Positions 46,225-57,970 of a stretch of 64,000 nucleotides of DNA are shown one piece after another. The notes beneath the pieces are model-generated. The model was not told the DNA's origin and did no database searches. It saw nothing but the letters and a program-made list of their open reading frames with translations. Position 1 is the first letter of the stretch. Each line of letters begins with the position of its first letter. The translations under genes were made by a program, and so were the position numbers. Where the stretch lies: assembly GCA_003693705.1 (NCBI GenBank), contig RBZT01000286.1, positions 124,001 through 188,000 on the forward strand. Direction: 5' to 3'. The stretch comes from Polymyxa betae (Eukaryota; Endomyxa; Phytomyxea; Plasmodiophorida; Plasmodiophoridae).

Positions 46225-49200
46225 ATGGTTTTGCTATTCGTCCGGAAAACTACCGGGACGACCTTATCGGTCGACATTGAGGTCCAGGCAACAGTGCTGG
46301 CTTTAAAGGAAACTTTGCATGCCATTGAAGGATCTGCACCGGCGAGACAAACTTTGATTTTCGCCGGTCGAGTGTTAAAAGACGATGCAACTCTGCTCTC
46401 GTATAACATTACGAAAGAGTGTAGCATCCAGCTCTTCACCAGCGCTGTGCAGCGCCTGAAAGATGGAGAAGTACGTATGGAAACTACGATTCCAACATCG
46501 CAGACTAAATATTGTCGAAAGGATATAAAAAATGGTGAAAACGCTGGTCCAGCTCCGGTCGAGCTAACACCCGATTCCTCGCTGATCGAAGGGAAGAAGT
46601 TACCTCAAAGGATCTCGAGCGGAACATCGATAGGGGTTGCTTCATCAACGCGAAGTCATCAACAAGAAGGCGGTGTTTGTGACGTTTTAAGACACGGAGA
46701 TATCGTTGTTATTAGATTGCTTGAGGCAAGGAACTTGGAACGCGCCGACTTCTGGCCAGGTTTAACGTTATGCATCCCCTTTACATCATTTCTTATCTGA
46801 AAGCAGTGCTATCCGGGTCGTCAGATCCATACGTGATCTTTGCATTAGGAAATAACAGTGCAAAGAGCAAAATTATTCGGCGAAATTTAAATCCCATTTG
46901 GAATGAGGTTTGATGCTATTGTGCGCTGGCAGAAATCGTGTTTTCATCCGTTCGTAGACCTTCGGTTTCCGTATCAACGAGGAAGATGAAAAAGCTGTAT
47001 TGAGAGTTCTTGTTTTCGATTTCGATAACTTCACTCCAGATGACTTCATTGGATCTGTGGAAATCAATCTTAGCAGCCTCCAAAGGGGGAAAGTGATTGA
47101 CAGATGGGTTGATTTGCAGAACGTGAAAACCGGACAGATACATTTGCAATTCCATCGTTCTATTCTGACATCGCCTTCTTTGAACACGATTGTTACCTCA
47201 TTAATGGAGCTGGTAACGAATGATTCAAATATCGCTAGTCTCTTGCTCATTTACAACAAGGAACGGTCTTGGACGCCAGAAGATCTCTCACGGCATGGAA
47301 TCAAGCTTGAACACCTAACTGGTGAATTAGCTTGGTTTACAGAAAACACAACCAATCCTGCAATCGAACATCTGGCTGAATCCATCCGTATGGGAAACAT
47401 CGACTGGAAAGCGAGCTCCCTTGCGAGAATCGAAACTATTCTAACCAGTCAAGGGCTCTGTACTACCCCTGTCAGCAATTCTTTTCGAGTTTGGAAGCGG
47501 ACTAATTGTTTCGTCTTTCAGGGTCTTCCTACTCCTTACATATGGTTTAGCGGAATCGCCAACGATTGCTCACCTACAGGACTAATTCAAGAAATATGCA
47601 AACATGCAGCCGTTAAGCACATCAACTTTCCCTCGAAGGGATGTGCATATGTTGGCTTCCGATCGATCTCCGATTCTCTTCTTTGTTTTCTCCATATGCA
47701 GCATAAACAGTATAGCAACGGCGTGCTGGAACTCGGATTTGGACGGGTATTTGTCGTTGTGGCTAGCATTATTGGCAAATTCCTGATTCTTTCGTTAAGT
47801 ATATTCCACGAAATGACCCGTTTCTGACTTCATGCGGTCGAGCTGGATTTCTTCATATTTTCCATCCATCGATGGCAAATTGGATATATGGATGGATGTT
47901 TCTGGTAAATAATTCTATCCATTTTTTCAGTGATTTGCAAATTGATTCGCCCACTTTCTCGATGGATTTGGGTCGGATTTACATTTGTAGTCATGGTCCT
48001 AATTCGATTGAATTACATGACAAAAGCAAGCAACAGAGTGCATTTATTCGATCTGATTCCCATAATCAGATTGTCGATTGGAAATCAGTTTTCAAGAAAG
48101 TAATCATATGATTTATCAACTGCATCGTTCTCATAACTCTTGATCAGATCCAGCTGTCATCAGCGCCAGGCAGTTTTCGAGCTGAACCCGGATGTATTCC
48201 CGAAGAAATCGTTCAGTCAGTTTCTTGTCGCTGTAACGACTGTTCGAAAGAATATCAGTTGAACGAAGTTTACTTTCACAAATCTTCTGAAAACTGCTCT
48301 AGCAACTACGTTTGCATTTACTGCTTGCGGCAAATAATTCTAAAGAAGGTTCTCGTTTTTTATCCTTTCTTCTACGGATTAATAATCGAAGTTTAGGTGG
48401 AATCTGGAGAAGTTACGTCGTTAGCTTCTGAATTTACCGTCCAAGATATTCGGGATCTTCTTTATGCGTCTGAATTCGAGTTATATCTTGATTCCAGTCT
48501 TCGGGAGTTATTGGATGCAGATGATAATTTTGTCAGATGTCCCAAATGCTCTGTCGCTGTCGAGTGAGTCACCTGTTCTCATTCTTGCTTGCGTATACCT
48601 ACAAACTTTATAGATACGTTCGAGATGGTGTCCAAGATATGCCCGATTTTTCCAGGCTGGTTGGCGTCGACGGAAAAGCAATCAACATCTATACCCAGTC
48701 GCATTATCTCAATAATAGGTTGAGATGTCGAAACAGCCATTGCACAATTGATTTCTGCCGAAGCTGTCATGAGACACCTTATCATGCAGGTTTCGATTGT
48801 GAAGAATTTAAGGTCTTCAAGTCTGCAGGTTTGCTTATGAAATCTTTCAATGCATTCAAATCGGTGACTGGCTTTAGAGCATTGTCGATTTTGTGATTGC
48901 GCCTTGCTCGTGGGCAAAACTTTGGCAACAGAGCCTCCTTCGAAAGCGTTAGAACGATGCTGCAACCAGGTGGACTGCTTGAGAAAACGTGATCAAGCTT
49001 GTCTTGAGTTCTTGCCTTGTGGCCATTATTGCGGTTTGCATCAAAAAAAGTTGCTGCCGTGCCAGAGCTGAAAGCTCTTTTGTAGGTGGTGTTCGGGACG
49101 AAAAGCATCATCCGCACTGCTTGTTCGATGACGTGAAACCAGAACAAGTTACACAAGACCATTCCGACTTCTGTAATATATGCTTCACTGAACCCTTGGG

Positions 49201-50203
49201 TGCTTCTCCAGTCATCGAATTGGATTGTGGCCATTTCTTTCACTTTGAATGCGTCAAGAAGCGTCTGACGGAAAGGTAATGCTGGTTTTTCTGGGAGTTT
49301 CATTCTCATGACCTTCATCAGGTGGTCAACTCCTCAAATTACGTTTGGGTTCTGCAAGTGCCCCTTGTGCAAAATAAATATTCATCATGAGCTTCTCATC
49401 CCCTGTCTGAGTCCTATCTGGGAGTTACACAGAGGCATCGAAAATAAAGCATATAACCGTCTTATATACGAAGGTCTTCTAAAGAAAGAGGAGTTACAAG
49501 AAAATGGTATGGAAATGGTTGCCTTGTATGCTCATTTAAATTCATGTTTTAGGTCCGTATTATCGAAATGCTATGGGTTTTGCAATCCAGTATTTCGCTT
49601 ATTATATGTGTTTTAAATGCAAAGTATATAGTTGAACGTTTCCAGATCTTATTTTTGACCTGGAACAGGTCCCCTATTTTGGCGGCCAACCGCGGTGCAA
49701 CGACGGCCTTGATCATTTTGATCCTTCAGAATTGGTGTGCGGCCCTTGCAGCGGAATCGGTGTGTCAGAGTGTACTACACATGGCAAGGAATTTATACAG
49801 TTCAAATGCCGGTTTTGTTGCAAGTATGTATTTCATATTCTGGTTCCATTATATCTAACCCATTTGTCCTTTAGTTTAAGTACTTGGTATTGCTGGGTAT
49901 CGAACATATATCTCCATCATAAAGTATTAGCAAAACTGAGCAAAGACATAGGGAACTACTCACTTTTGCGACGACTGTCACCGAAGACAGGAAGCCCATG
50001 ATTATATGAGCACCAAGTCCCAAGGGGAATTGATCCAATGTGAGGGCCCAGCCAAGTGTCCTTTGGGAATTGAACACCCTCCGTTCGTACATCTAATCTC
50101 TAGTAAGGATTTCACTGATGATCTTGCTTCTAGGAATGGTGAAGAGTTCAGCCTTGGTTGTTCACTTTGTCGTGGAGGAGCTGCTCAGCATTTGGCTCAG
50201 TGA
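46225..50203 (+). CDS. Multidomain E3 ligase: Ubl - C2 - RRM-like - RING1-like - IBR - PHR-type RING - tandem-cysteine (RBR/RCR hybrid)
   Basis: 16 exons total 3237 nt and close in frame (1078 residues). Residues 1-73: ubiquitin-like (MVLLFVRKTTGTTLSVDIE..). About 158-280: C2 (LLEARNLERADFWPVLSGSS, DPYVIF, RRNLNPIWNE, VFDFDNFTPDDFIG) with likely Ca-binding Asp. About 386-456: RRM-like (YIWFSGIANDCSP, GCAYVGFRS). About 570-625: RING1-like, imperfect. About 665-735: IBR with all eight ligands (CPKC; CRNSHC; CRSC; HAGFDC). Then FLPCGHYCGGVRDE, RING (CNICFTEPLGASPVIELDCG, FGFCKCPLCK) and the tandem-cysteine domain: YFGGQPRCNDG (Cys963, like MYCBP2 C4520), PSELVCG (Glu974), WYCWGTTHFCDDCH (Cys1011 like C4572, His1022 like H4583), ending GEEFSLGCSLC. 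In MYCBP2 the two Cys relay ubiquitin to Thr/Ser. Here the module follows an IBR and a Parkin-like Ubl instead of PHR domains. Identity of modules is firm; function is inferred. Confidence 0.85.
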
Positions 50204-50286
50204 GAACTTTCAATCATGCTGTGTATGCGGCTTACTACTTAACCAGTTACAAATAAATATTTAATTGATGGTGTGATAACAGTGTA

Positions 50287-51245
50287 TTAAACATGGAAAA
50301 TTTTCTTGAAATTTGGTTCTTCTTCTTCGGTACCGTCATTCGCAGTCACTATCATAGAACGGTGTGTTGACGTTCTGCTTAACTTGTACCGATATTTCAC
50401 TTTCCTTATTTCCTGATCGACGCCTTCGTATGAGCAGTGTTTTAGACGATGAATAATGGGAACGATTACGATTTCTCTGATCTTGTCGTCTACCTGATAT
50501 AACTTGTTTACATGCCACTTGAATACAAACGATTGCATACTTTAGTGAACACCTCCTCTGGAATTTCCATCTCCCGGAATCGAGTATACATCAGCGTTAG
50601 AGCATCACAGAGATTTACGACGGTGAATGTATAATCAAGTTCACATGGCTGTATGAAAAATAAATGAAGCAATCATTATCTTAAGCATTGACGAACAATA
50701 TTGCAGTTGAAAAGATACTCAAAGACTAACTTCTTGCCGGATTTCGCTACCGAAGGCTTTTCTTTAGCTGAGACACCTGCCAGAGGTTCTCGGCAATCAA
50801 CAGGTTTACTTAATGCAGAAGGCACGATTTCGCGATGACCCGAATATTTGGCCTCTAATTCTTCAAACATTAGCAACAGAGCACGACTGAGATCTGCTGC
50901 TGATTTCATGGTCAATAAACGTGAGCATGATATTCCCAAAACAAATAACTCTTCAACACTGCAAACCTGTTCAGATTTGATTAACTCATTGGATTGCCTG
51001 CATTACGATAGATGTTTTGTTGACTTTTGTCGAGAGATTTGAACAGGATCGACGCGAACCATTCCAAGCCACATGGCTCCATCGGTCTCATGAGCTAGCC
51101 GTATCTGATCTAGTGTGTGCAGACGCCTGACAATGCAATGCGTCACGGACGAGGCTGGAGACAATTTGGAACCTCGGGTGGCATGATTTTTCATACGCCT
51201 GATGGATGTCAGGCTGGTAAGTGCTGTAGCTTGTTCAGATGTCAT
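50287..51245 (-). CDS. Conserved-looking hypothetical protein
   Basis: Four or so exons, start MTSEQATALTSLTSIRRMKN (51245). Then AETDGAMWLGMVRVDPVQIS-like text, LSRALLLMFEELEAKYSGHR, a spliced block YTFTVVNLCDALTLMYTRFR with MEIPEEVFTK, and VDDKIREIVIVPIIHRLK, GVDQEIRKVKYRYK, ending with an acidic tail at 50287. Helical, soluble, no signal peptide. The DALTLMYTRF segment has the feel of a conserved family but I cannot name it. Convergent with the hybrid E3. Confidence 0.5.
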
Positions 51246-51284
51246 TATAAAATTGAATGAGAGTAGAAGATCACGACACAATGT

Positions 51285-51657
51285 AGTGAAGTAGTGGCGC
51301 CGCCTCTTCCAGTCAAGATGACTTGTTACATTTAACTTTGTATTACATTACATCATATATTGAGTTTGTCAATTCAATTGCATTATTCTTATTCAAGAGC
51401 ATTACTGGTTAAGTCCTTTCAGACAATCAGAACCGGTAGCAAATGGTCAGGAATGGTTGGAAGCTATCCAGAATTATCGCCAAGGTTTTCTCTTATCAAG
51501 CAATTGAGGATAGTTTGCTTAACATGAAAAGCTCTCATTTCCTCATCTGTGATCTATTAACTATTATTGCCAGTGAATATAATGATATCACTATTAGTGA
51601 TGTTTAGACGACATCTGTTTGGTCCGTAGTTAACAATCCCGATTAGATTAACACTGA
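51285..51657. other. Divergent promoter gap upstream of GPATCH1
   Basis: About 370 AT-rich bases. No coding frame or RNA gene recognised. Confidence 0.35.
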
Positions 51658-53591
51658 ATGTCCACAATTGGCCCGAATCTCCCCGAGTCTGCCAAGGCAG
51701 CTGAATTTCTTGGGACACCGCTCACAGGCAGGTCCAGATCTGTAGCTAATAATGAGGATCCATTGAAGGTTGTCGCTGGTCGTTATAAGCAGGGTTTGTC
51801 CTATTACTTCACATAGAGATCTCCAGTTTCTGACTGTCAGCTCACTATTATTTAAATTTAGATGAATTAAATCAATTTGGACCCAGTTTTAATGAACTAA
51901 ATCTGTATGTTAGAAGTAAAATCGGGGCTGGTTACCGATGGGAGAGGTGGTCAACGATTTCATGGTGCATTTCATGGGTAAACAACAGCTGACTTCCATA
52001 TAAAGTTATAAATTAATTGATATCAATGAACAGAGGGTTCTCTGCTGGTTATTTCAACACGGTTGGGTCCATTCATGGCTTCACTCCGTCATCCTTCAAA
52101 TCCTCTCGAAAATCTGGCCGTTCTACAGTACAACAAAAACCGGAAGATTTCATGGATGAAGAAGATTTAGATGAGCATATGCAGCTCGGGGTTAATGTTA
52201 AAAATCAGTCATTATTCTCAACTACGGCAGATGAACTTGCTGCACGTTCTTCTGAGATCGCACCTGGATTAGTGACCAGTGCTCCGATCGTTCGTTCAAT
52301 TGGGATCATACTAATGCAAAGAATGGGATGGTCTCGTGGCGATCCTATTGGGAAATCTCGAATTCAAATACGACATTATACAGTTGAGCCAGATCCAACA
52401 GTTCAACAGGCGAGATCAGCACCAAAAGCCGATGTGCTCGGATTAGGTTATGTTCCGTCTAGTGACGAACAACTACGAAGATTGCCGACAGTTGACGATG
52501 ATGATGGCAGCTTTACTGAAAAATATGATACGAGTATTTCATTTGGTGATGAAGATGAGGTTACTGTTGCTCACAAGCCAAAATCGACAAAGGTGAAAGA
52601 ACGGTTTCCAGGTTATATTCTGTCTACCGTTGATGTATCAATTGTATCTCCTCCACCTATTCAAGGATTACGAATACCCAAAAATTGGAAGCCATCTGCC
52701 TGTCCTGTTACTGAAGCTGAAATTGCTCCTGAGCTGGAACGATTTCGCTCTGATATTGAGCTGGTTGCGAAACGTCGTCGTCGACCTTTGTCACTCGATG
52801 AGCGCTCAGCAGCCTTGGGCGAGGAAGTTCACCCTGCAGCTCTTTCGACACAGCAGACATCGATTTTCAGCATGATATCATCTGAGGCAAAAGCGCAGCT
52901 CTCTAAATCGCTTACGAATATGTTCCATGTTGGGTCAACATTAGCTGTTGGCAATACTGATGATATTACCGTACATTTTCCTGATGATCCTGCAAAGCAG
53001 GCTCGATTTGTGCAATTCTTGAAGACCAAAGCAATAGGTGGCGATCCAACTTCAGAACCTACCCGAGATTGGCGAAGTGCTTTAGAGCTGCAACAGTTCG
53101 AGACATTGGCATCGACTATTCCTGCACCAGCTGTTAAACAGGAACCGAAGACTGAATCCCGACCTGAGATTCCAACCGATTACGATTCAGCAGCCAAATT
53201 GAAAATGTTTGGATCATTAACTCGAGAGACGATGGATTGGGTTCCTCCAAGACTGCTGTGTAAAAGATTTCATGTTCCAGATCCATATCAAGGTCGTGCT
53301 ATCCCGACACCCACCATTCAGAAGCGCACACGATATGAGGACCTTCTGGCTACAGTTCATCCCGAGTTGGTCGCCCTTCAGAACCCGGTTACACCCCCTG
53401 TTTCAGTTAAACAGGAGAACGCGAACGAAGAAGATACACCTGAGAAAGAAGATCGCCCTCCTGTTGATTTGTTCAAAGCCATATTTGCTGAAAGTGATGA
53501 TGACGCTGAAGAGAACGAGCTGCCAGAGCAAATTTCCAGGAGGGGCAATCCTGATAAACCCGATAGTAAAAGGCCAAGGATCGGTTGTTGA
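51658..53591 (+). CDS. GPATCH1: GPATCH1 (TGH-type G-patch protein)
   Basis: Spliceosome-associated G-patch protein that works with a DEAH helicase (DHX35 in human). The start at 51658 gives MSTIGPNLPESAKAAEFLGT. After introns: GGQRFHGAFHG|GFSAGYFNTVGSIHGFTPSS, the family hallmark, then PEDFMDEEDLDEH and the G-patch IGIILMQRMGWSRGDPIGKS, slightly divergent. Later DVLGLGYVPSSDE, LRIPKNWKPSACP, KARFVQFLKTKAIGGD-like text and AKLKMFGSLTRETMDWVPPR with LLCKRFHVPDP match the conserved TGH C-terminal block. Ends with an acidic and Lys-rich tail (KRPRIGC). The main exon is a single 1.55-kb frame. Confidence 0.93.
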
Positions 53592-53849
53592 TAAATTCTT
53601 CTAATTATTACAATCCCCTAATGTGAAACGTCAGATTAGAAGACAAGAAGGTCAATACAGCACGCAACCAGCAACGACAACTCGTAAAGGATTGTCAAAT
53701 ATTGATGGAAGTAATAGAACTCACAGATCGGCAGTCTGAACCGAGATCATATCTTATTAGGTGACTTAGAATCAAACTGTATGCTAAAATGTTTTATAGA
53801 GATATGGGTGTTGAATTATTCAGAAGATGTCCAAGAATATCTTTGCATA

Positions 53850-55095
53850 TTATTTGCAATGTGGGAAAGGTGGCAGCACCAGACCCGTTTTGTTGACTCT
53901 ATCAGCAGTAAATATTCCCCAATGTCGTTCAATTTCATCGGCATCAGTTTTCCATGATGCGTCAAATGCTTCAAACCAGTAGAATTTGATGTTGTCTCTG
54001 GTAGCTCGACAAACGAACTCCTTCATATAAATGTCGTAATTGTCTGGTGTTGTTCTAGAGCCACCTCCAGCAGAAGGCCAACCAGTCTCTCCAATGATAA
54101 CCTCCTTTCCCTCAGATCTATCTTGAAGCTCATACAGTTGACTGAAGGTTGTATCAGCAGCAGCTGTAGCTGGAACATCAGCTGCAAAATACGGATGCAG
54201 ATTTGCTACAACTGCATCAACTGCATTCACCAATCTGATATCCATGTCAATGATAATCATTAAGGAATATTTCTGTAATTAACCTGTGATTATCATAGAA
54301 ACTGGTTACAACATCTACAGTAGTGATAGAGACTCGTTGGAAGAACATGGCTCCAACCTGACGTCGAACTTGATGAATCAAATCTATTAACGACTAAATC
54401 TAATATTAATAGTCTTTTCATAAAAATATGAATCAGCTTACCTCAACAGGAAGCAGATGTCTCATAATAACTTCATTGCCAACATTGATCATATCGATAT
54501 GACGAAGACCATGCTTCTTGATGACAGCCAATATCTAGACAGCAGCTCAATAATGAATTGCAAAAAGAAAGACAGTAAACGACTTCTCGAATTCCTCCTT
54601 GATTAGCATCATTATCGCTTGTGACAGGTATCGCAGCCATCACCCGAAACTTGCCCAAAGCTTTTGGGTTTTGTTCGATGGCCGTTAACACCACATCAAG
54701 ATGACATGCATCAGCATATGTTCGAATGCGATTTGTGATCGGAGAGATCATTAAAAGATCTTCTGTTACTTTGTCAACAGTAGGACACCATTCATCAGGT
54801 CGTGCCTGAACATTCATTAGTAAGCGACGACCTTGTGATAATAGAATATACATACAGGATTGTATGATATACCCCAGAAGGTATTACGAGCAGACGGGAT
54901 ACTAATCGGGTTTAATTTGATCAGAATATAGACGAGAAGTGAGCTAAATATTGTAATCAGGATCATGCCAGCCATATAGAGGGCTGCCGTCCCAATTCGA
55001 TGCAGCTTAGTGTTTATCAGTGGCTGACATCGATCACGGTTGCCGCTAAGATCTTGAATCAATAAAGGCTGCCGTGATGTATCTGAAATCTGCAT
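53850..55095 (-). CDS. GH17 beta-1,3-glucanase/transglycosylase, membrane anchored
   Basis: A type II membrane protein. A short cytosolic tail (MQISDTSRQPLLIQDLSGNR) precedes a membrane helix AALYMAGMILITIFSSLLVY, then the GH17 barrel starting FWGISYNP. Visible blocks: CPTVDKVTEDLLMISPITNR (strand 1-2), YADACHLDVVLTAI, INVGNEVIMRHLLPVE with the acid/base Glu, NLHPYFA, KEVIIGETGWPSAGGGSRT with the nucleophile Glu, and FYWFEAFDASWKTDADEIER, then HWGIF. The last motif is typical of fungal GH17 (Bgl2/Scw/Btgc-like). Such enzymes remodel cell-wall beta-1,3-glucan, strong evidence for a fungus. Three or four introns. Confidence 0.9.
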
Positions 55096-55639
55096 GATGA
55101 GATGACAGATGATATAGAGAAGTCAGTGAATGACTGCAGATGTGTTGGAGTACAGGGTTGCCTCACAATCTATTGGGATCTCCTGTATCAGTGCGTATGT
55201 GAGACCCCAATAATACCCCACGATACTTCAAGATCCGTCACGCAACCGTAACCATCCGTGGAAGACTCGACGCAAGACCGCGAGTCTGCCTAGACTTCTT
55301 GGAATTCCTTTCACGCTTTGTTTACTGCTACATTTTCTCGAACGGCGGCGTACAATAGGTTATTTTCGAACATTCCTAGTTACTTTTATGTAACAATGAA
55401 TAGAGCATTGGTTTTCATCACATGTGATCCATTCTTGAATTTCTTGTTTATAGAGTTTAACCAGCAAAGGGATAAGATATCACGTACCGGTAGTGAAAAT
55501 CTAAGTAATAGATATGAAAGATCATAGTCTCTTAGATATGATATAGATTTCAGTATAGAATATCATTGATATAAAAGTACTATATAAGCGGCCTCCCAGG
55601 TCCTCGTCATCATTGGTATAACGACATTCTTTCGTCAGT
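55096..55639. other. Divergent promoter between GH17 and Spg1
   Basis: About 540 AT-rich bases. A TATATAAG sequence at about 55581 lies about 60 bases before the Spg1 ATG and may be its TATA box. No gene recognised. Confidence 0.35.
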
Positions 55640-56516
55640 ATGTCACTAAGCAATACCAACGCTGTGGCATCCACATCCAATAGCGCCTTCACCGAACAGG
55701 CCAAGAAACTCGTCATCAAAGTCGGCATGATTGGCGATTCACAGACAGGTCAGTATGAAGTTTTTCTGCCTTCATGGCTCAAAGCTGGCTACAGGTAAAA
55801 CCAGCCTTATGGTGAAATATGTCGAAGGAAGGTTTGATGAAGATTATATTCAAACTCTCGGTATACCAAGGCGATGCCATCTCGAGTTTCATTTTAAATA
55901 GATTGCAGGCGTTAATTTTATGGAGAAAACAATCAACCTACGAAATTTAGAAATTACGTTCAGCATTTGGGACTTAGGAGGTATACCAGTTTGGAATTTA
56001 CAGCAGTTAGATAATCTGAGGGTCGTGCTTAGGACAGCAGGAATATTTGCATATGCTGCCACTGGTCTGTAATGATGCTGTTGCTTTACTTTTCATGTTC
56101 GATTTATGTCGTAAATCAACCTTGACCGCTGTGAAAGAATGGTACAGGCAAGCTAGAAAACTGAATAAGGTTTTGAAGGCTTCGATTTTGTCTTTTTTTG
56201 GATTCATAATTTGTACAGAGTGCTGTCCCTTTCCTAATCGGAACGAAGTATGATGTTTTTGCGAAGGCTCCCATGGAGACAAAAGCCGATATAACTAAAC
56301 AGGTATTTCTCTTGCTCTTGGAATAGCGTCAATGTACTCATTGCACGGTAGGCGAGGAAGTTTGCAAAAGCTATGAAGGCGCCGTTAATATTTTGTTCGG
56401 CGTCACATGCAATCAATGTAAAGAAGATTTACAAAATCATCATCTCCAAAGTGTTCGAATTACAATGTACGGTAGAGATGGTTACAGCAATCGGTGATCC
56501 TATCATCGAATATTAA
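55640..56516 (+). CDS. SPG1: Spg1/Tem1 septation GTPase
   Basis: Ras-like GTPase at the top of the septation initiation / mitotic exit network, acting at spindle pole bodies. The start at 55640 gives MSLSNTNAVASTSNSAFTEQ, then KLVIKVGMIGDSQTG|KTSLMVKYVEGRFDEDYIQT across intron 1 (P-loop GDSQxGKTS), GVNFMEKTINLRNLEITFSI, WDLGG (DxxG), YLHMLPLVCNDAVALLFMFD, STLTAVKEWYRQARKLNK, PFLIGTKYD (the TKxD base loop) and FCSASHAINVKKIYKIIISK. No C-terminal CAAX, as in Spg1/Tem1. Six short introns. Assignment to this clade rather than Rab is clear from GVNFMEKT and IWDLGG. Confidence 0.94.
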
Positions 56517-56566
56517 ACCAATGTATTCTTTGTACTCTTCATTGTCTAGTTATAATCAGGTTTTCC

Positions 56567-57758
56567 TCAAAATCGGTAGAAATCCTGGAATGTCTCATCG
56601 TCCTTTCGAACATTGGTCTGTAGAACCTGCTCAGAGTATACGTATCCTCCCACCAGCTCAATCACAACCAGGTATAGCAATACGGCAATGCTGGCAAACT
56701 GGATCCAGGCGAATTTAATAATTTCTGAGAAGCCAGGAAAATAACTGCATCGGTTGTTATTGAAAACAGAGTCAAAGTGGAAAACACAAAACCTGATTGT
56801 CTGGGTTGGAATCCTGCAAGTGATATTGAGCTCAAACTGAGCGGAGGTGCCTTTCCTCCATAACGGAAATCGGTCTGAATTGAAAACCACTGTATCTTTT
56901 GGTAGCAAATTGGCAATTGATCTCAAACAGGATACAATTCATACCATTTCTTGATGTATACGAAGCCAGCCATTCGGTCAAATCAAAATTGTTGTAAGAG
57001 CTGATCGGATCGGGAATCGTTGGAGGTGCTTCATAATCTGCATTGCTGTTGAGTCTGTACAAGCTGAGCACTGATTCAGGCTAAAATTTGCTGAAGATAC
57101 CGATATAGAGGCTGAGATTGCCAATATTCAAGATTGCCCGATATTTCCAAATAGGACCCTGGCATTGGGGATTCGTGCTTGACGATGATGGGAACGTTCA
57201 TCAAAAGTGCTATCTGGTCATTAAGGAGAAACTCAACGAAGAAAACGGTAGTCGCCCCATGCACTTGCAAACCGTTACTAATTGGAACCGTGATTCCCAG
57301 ACTAATAATGTCGTTGGATCCATCACGATTTGAGTCCGCTTCCTGTACCTAGGAAACTCTATCGGCGATAATTTAAATGGATTGCAGTGAACCAACACGG
57401 ATTAACGCAGGTATGAATTCGTTGTCAGAAATAGCATCATTCAATGTGGGAAATGTACTCCAGAACTTTGTGCCATGCTGACTTGTTGTCGAATCGAAAG
57501 TATCCAGAATCAAGATGGATTCATGCCGGAAGGAGATCTTGGGCTGTTCCCGATATTTACCTTGCTTTCTCCATAGAGCTATCAACATGACTTTAGGCCA
57601 AATCTGCAATCGTGGGATTACTTACCGCCGGAGTTATAGGCTAGATAGAACGATACAAATATTACAACAATATAAGAAAGAAAACGAAACAGGTTTGCGG
57701 CCGACAGGAACGGGGCTGTATATCGGACTCGCAATGGCGAAGAGTATACCTGGGCCAT
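56567..57758 (-). CDS. TMEM231: TMEM231, ciliary transition-zone protein
   Basis: A member of the MKS/B9 complex at the base of cilia, controlling membrane-protein entry. The start at 57758 gives MAQVYSSPLRVRYTAPFLSA, followed by the first membrane helix LFRFLSYIVVIFVSFYLAY. Then EQPKISFRHESILILDTF, KFWSTFPTLNDAIS, FIPALIRV, VFFVEFLLNDQIALLM, YNFDLTEWLASYTSRNG, FELNITCRIPTQTI and the second helix region PGFSEIIKFAWIQFASIAVL, ending FQDFYRF. Order and membrane topology equal animal TMEM231 (EQPxxxFxHxxLL, FLAWSTFP, EMVKFAWVQYVS). Presence shows the organism builds a cilium with a transition zone. Confidence 0.9.
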
Positions 57759-57970
57759 CGACAAGTCGTACTACAAGGTTTGCAGACCTGTTGCAATCTG
57801 AATCATGAAGGTCGTAATCTGTGACGGAATCCAGACGAATAGAGCATGATGGACAGCTGCAGAGCAACGGCCAAACAAAATATCACTATGTCAGATATGG
57901 GATAATCTTGGTCTCATGTATGTGTATATACTATAAAAATGGCTTAAATAAAGGTGTAGATAAAGCAGGG

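Noticed and set aside
46098..46439. 113-residue minus-strand frame
   Set aside because: Antisense to the ubiquitin-like domain of the hybrid E3; no protein-like motifs.
46225..50203. Possibility that the Ubl-C2, RRM and IBR-RCR parts are three separate genes
   Set aside because: No stop codon or promoter-length gap separates them; splice sites join all parts and the 16 exons sum to exactly 1079 codons including the stop.
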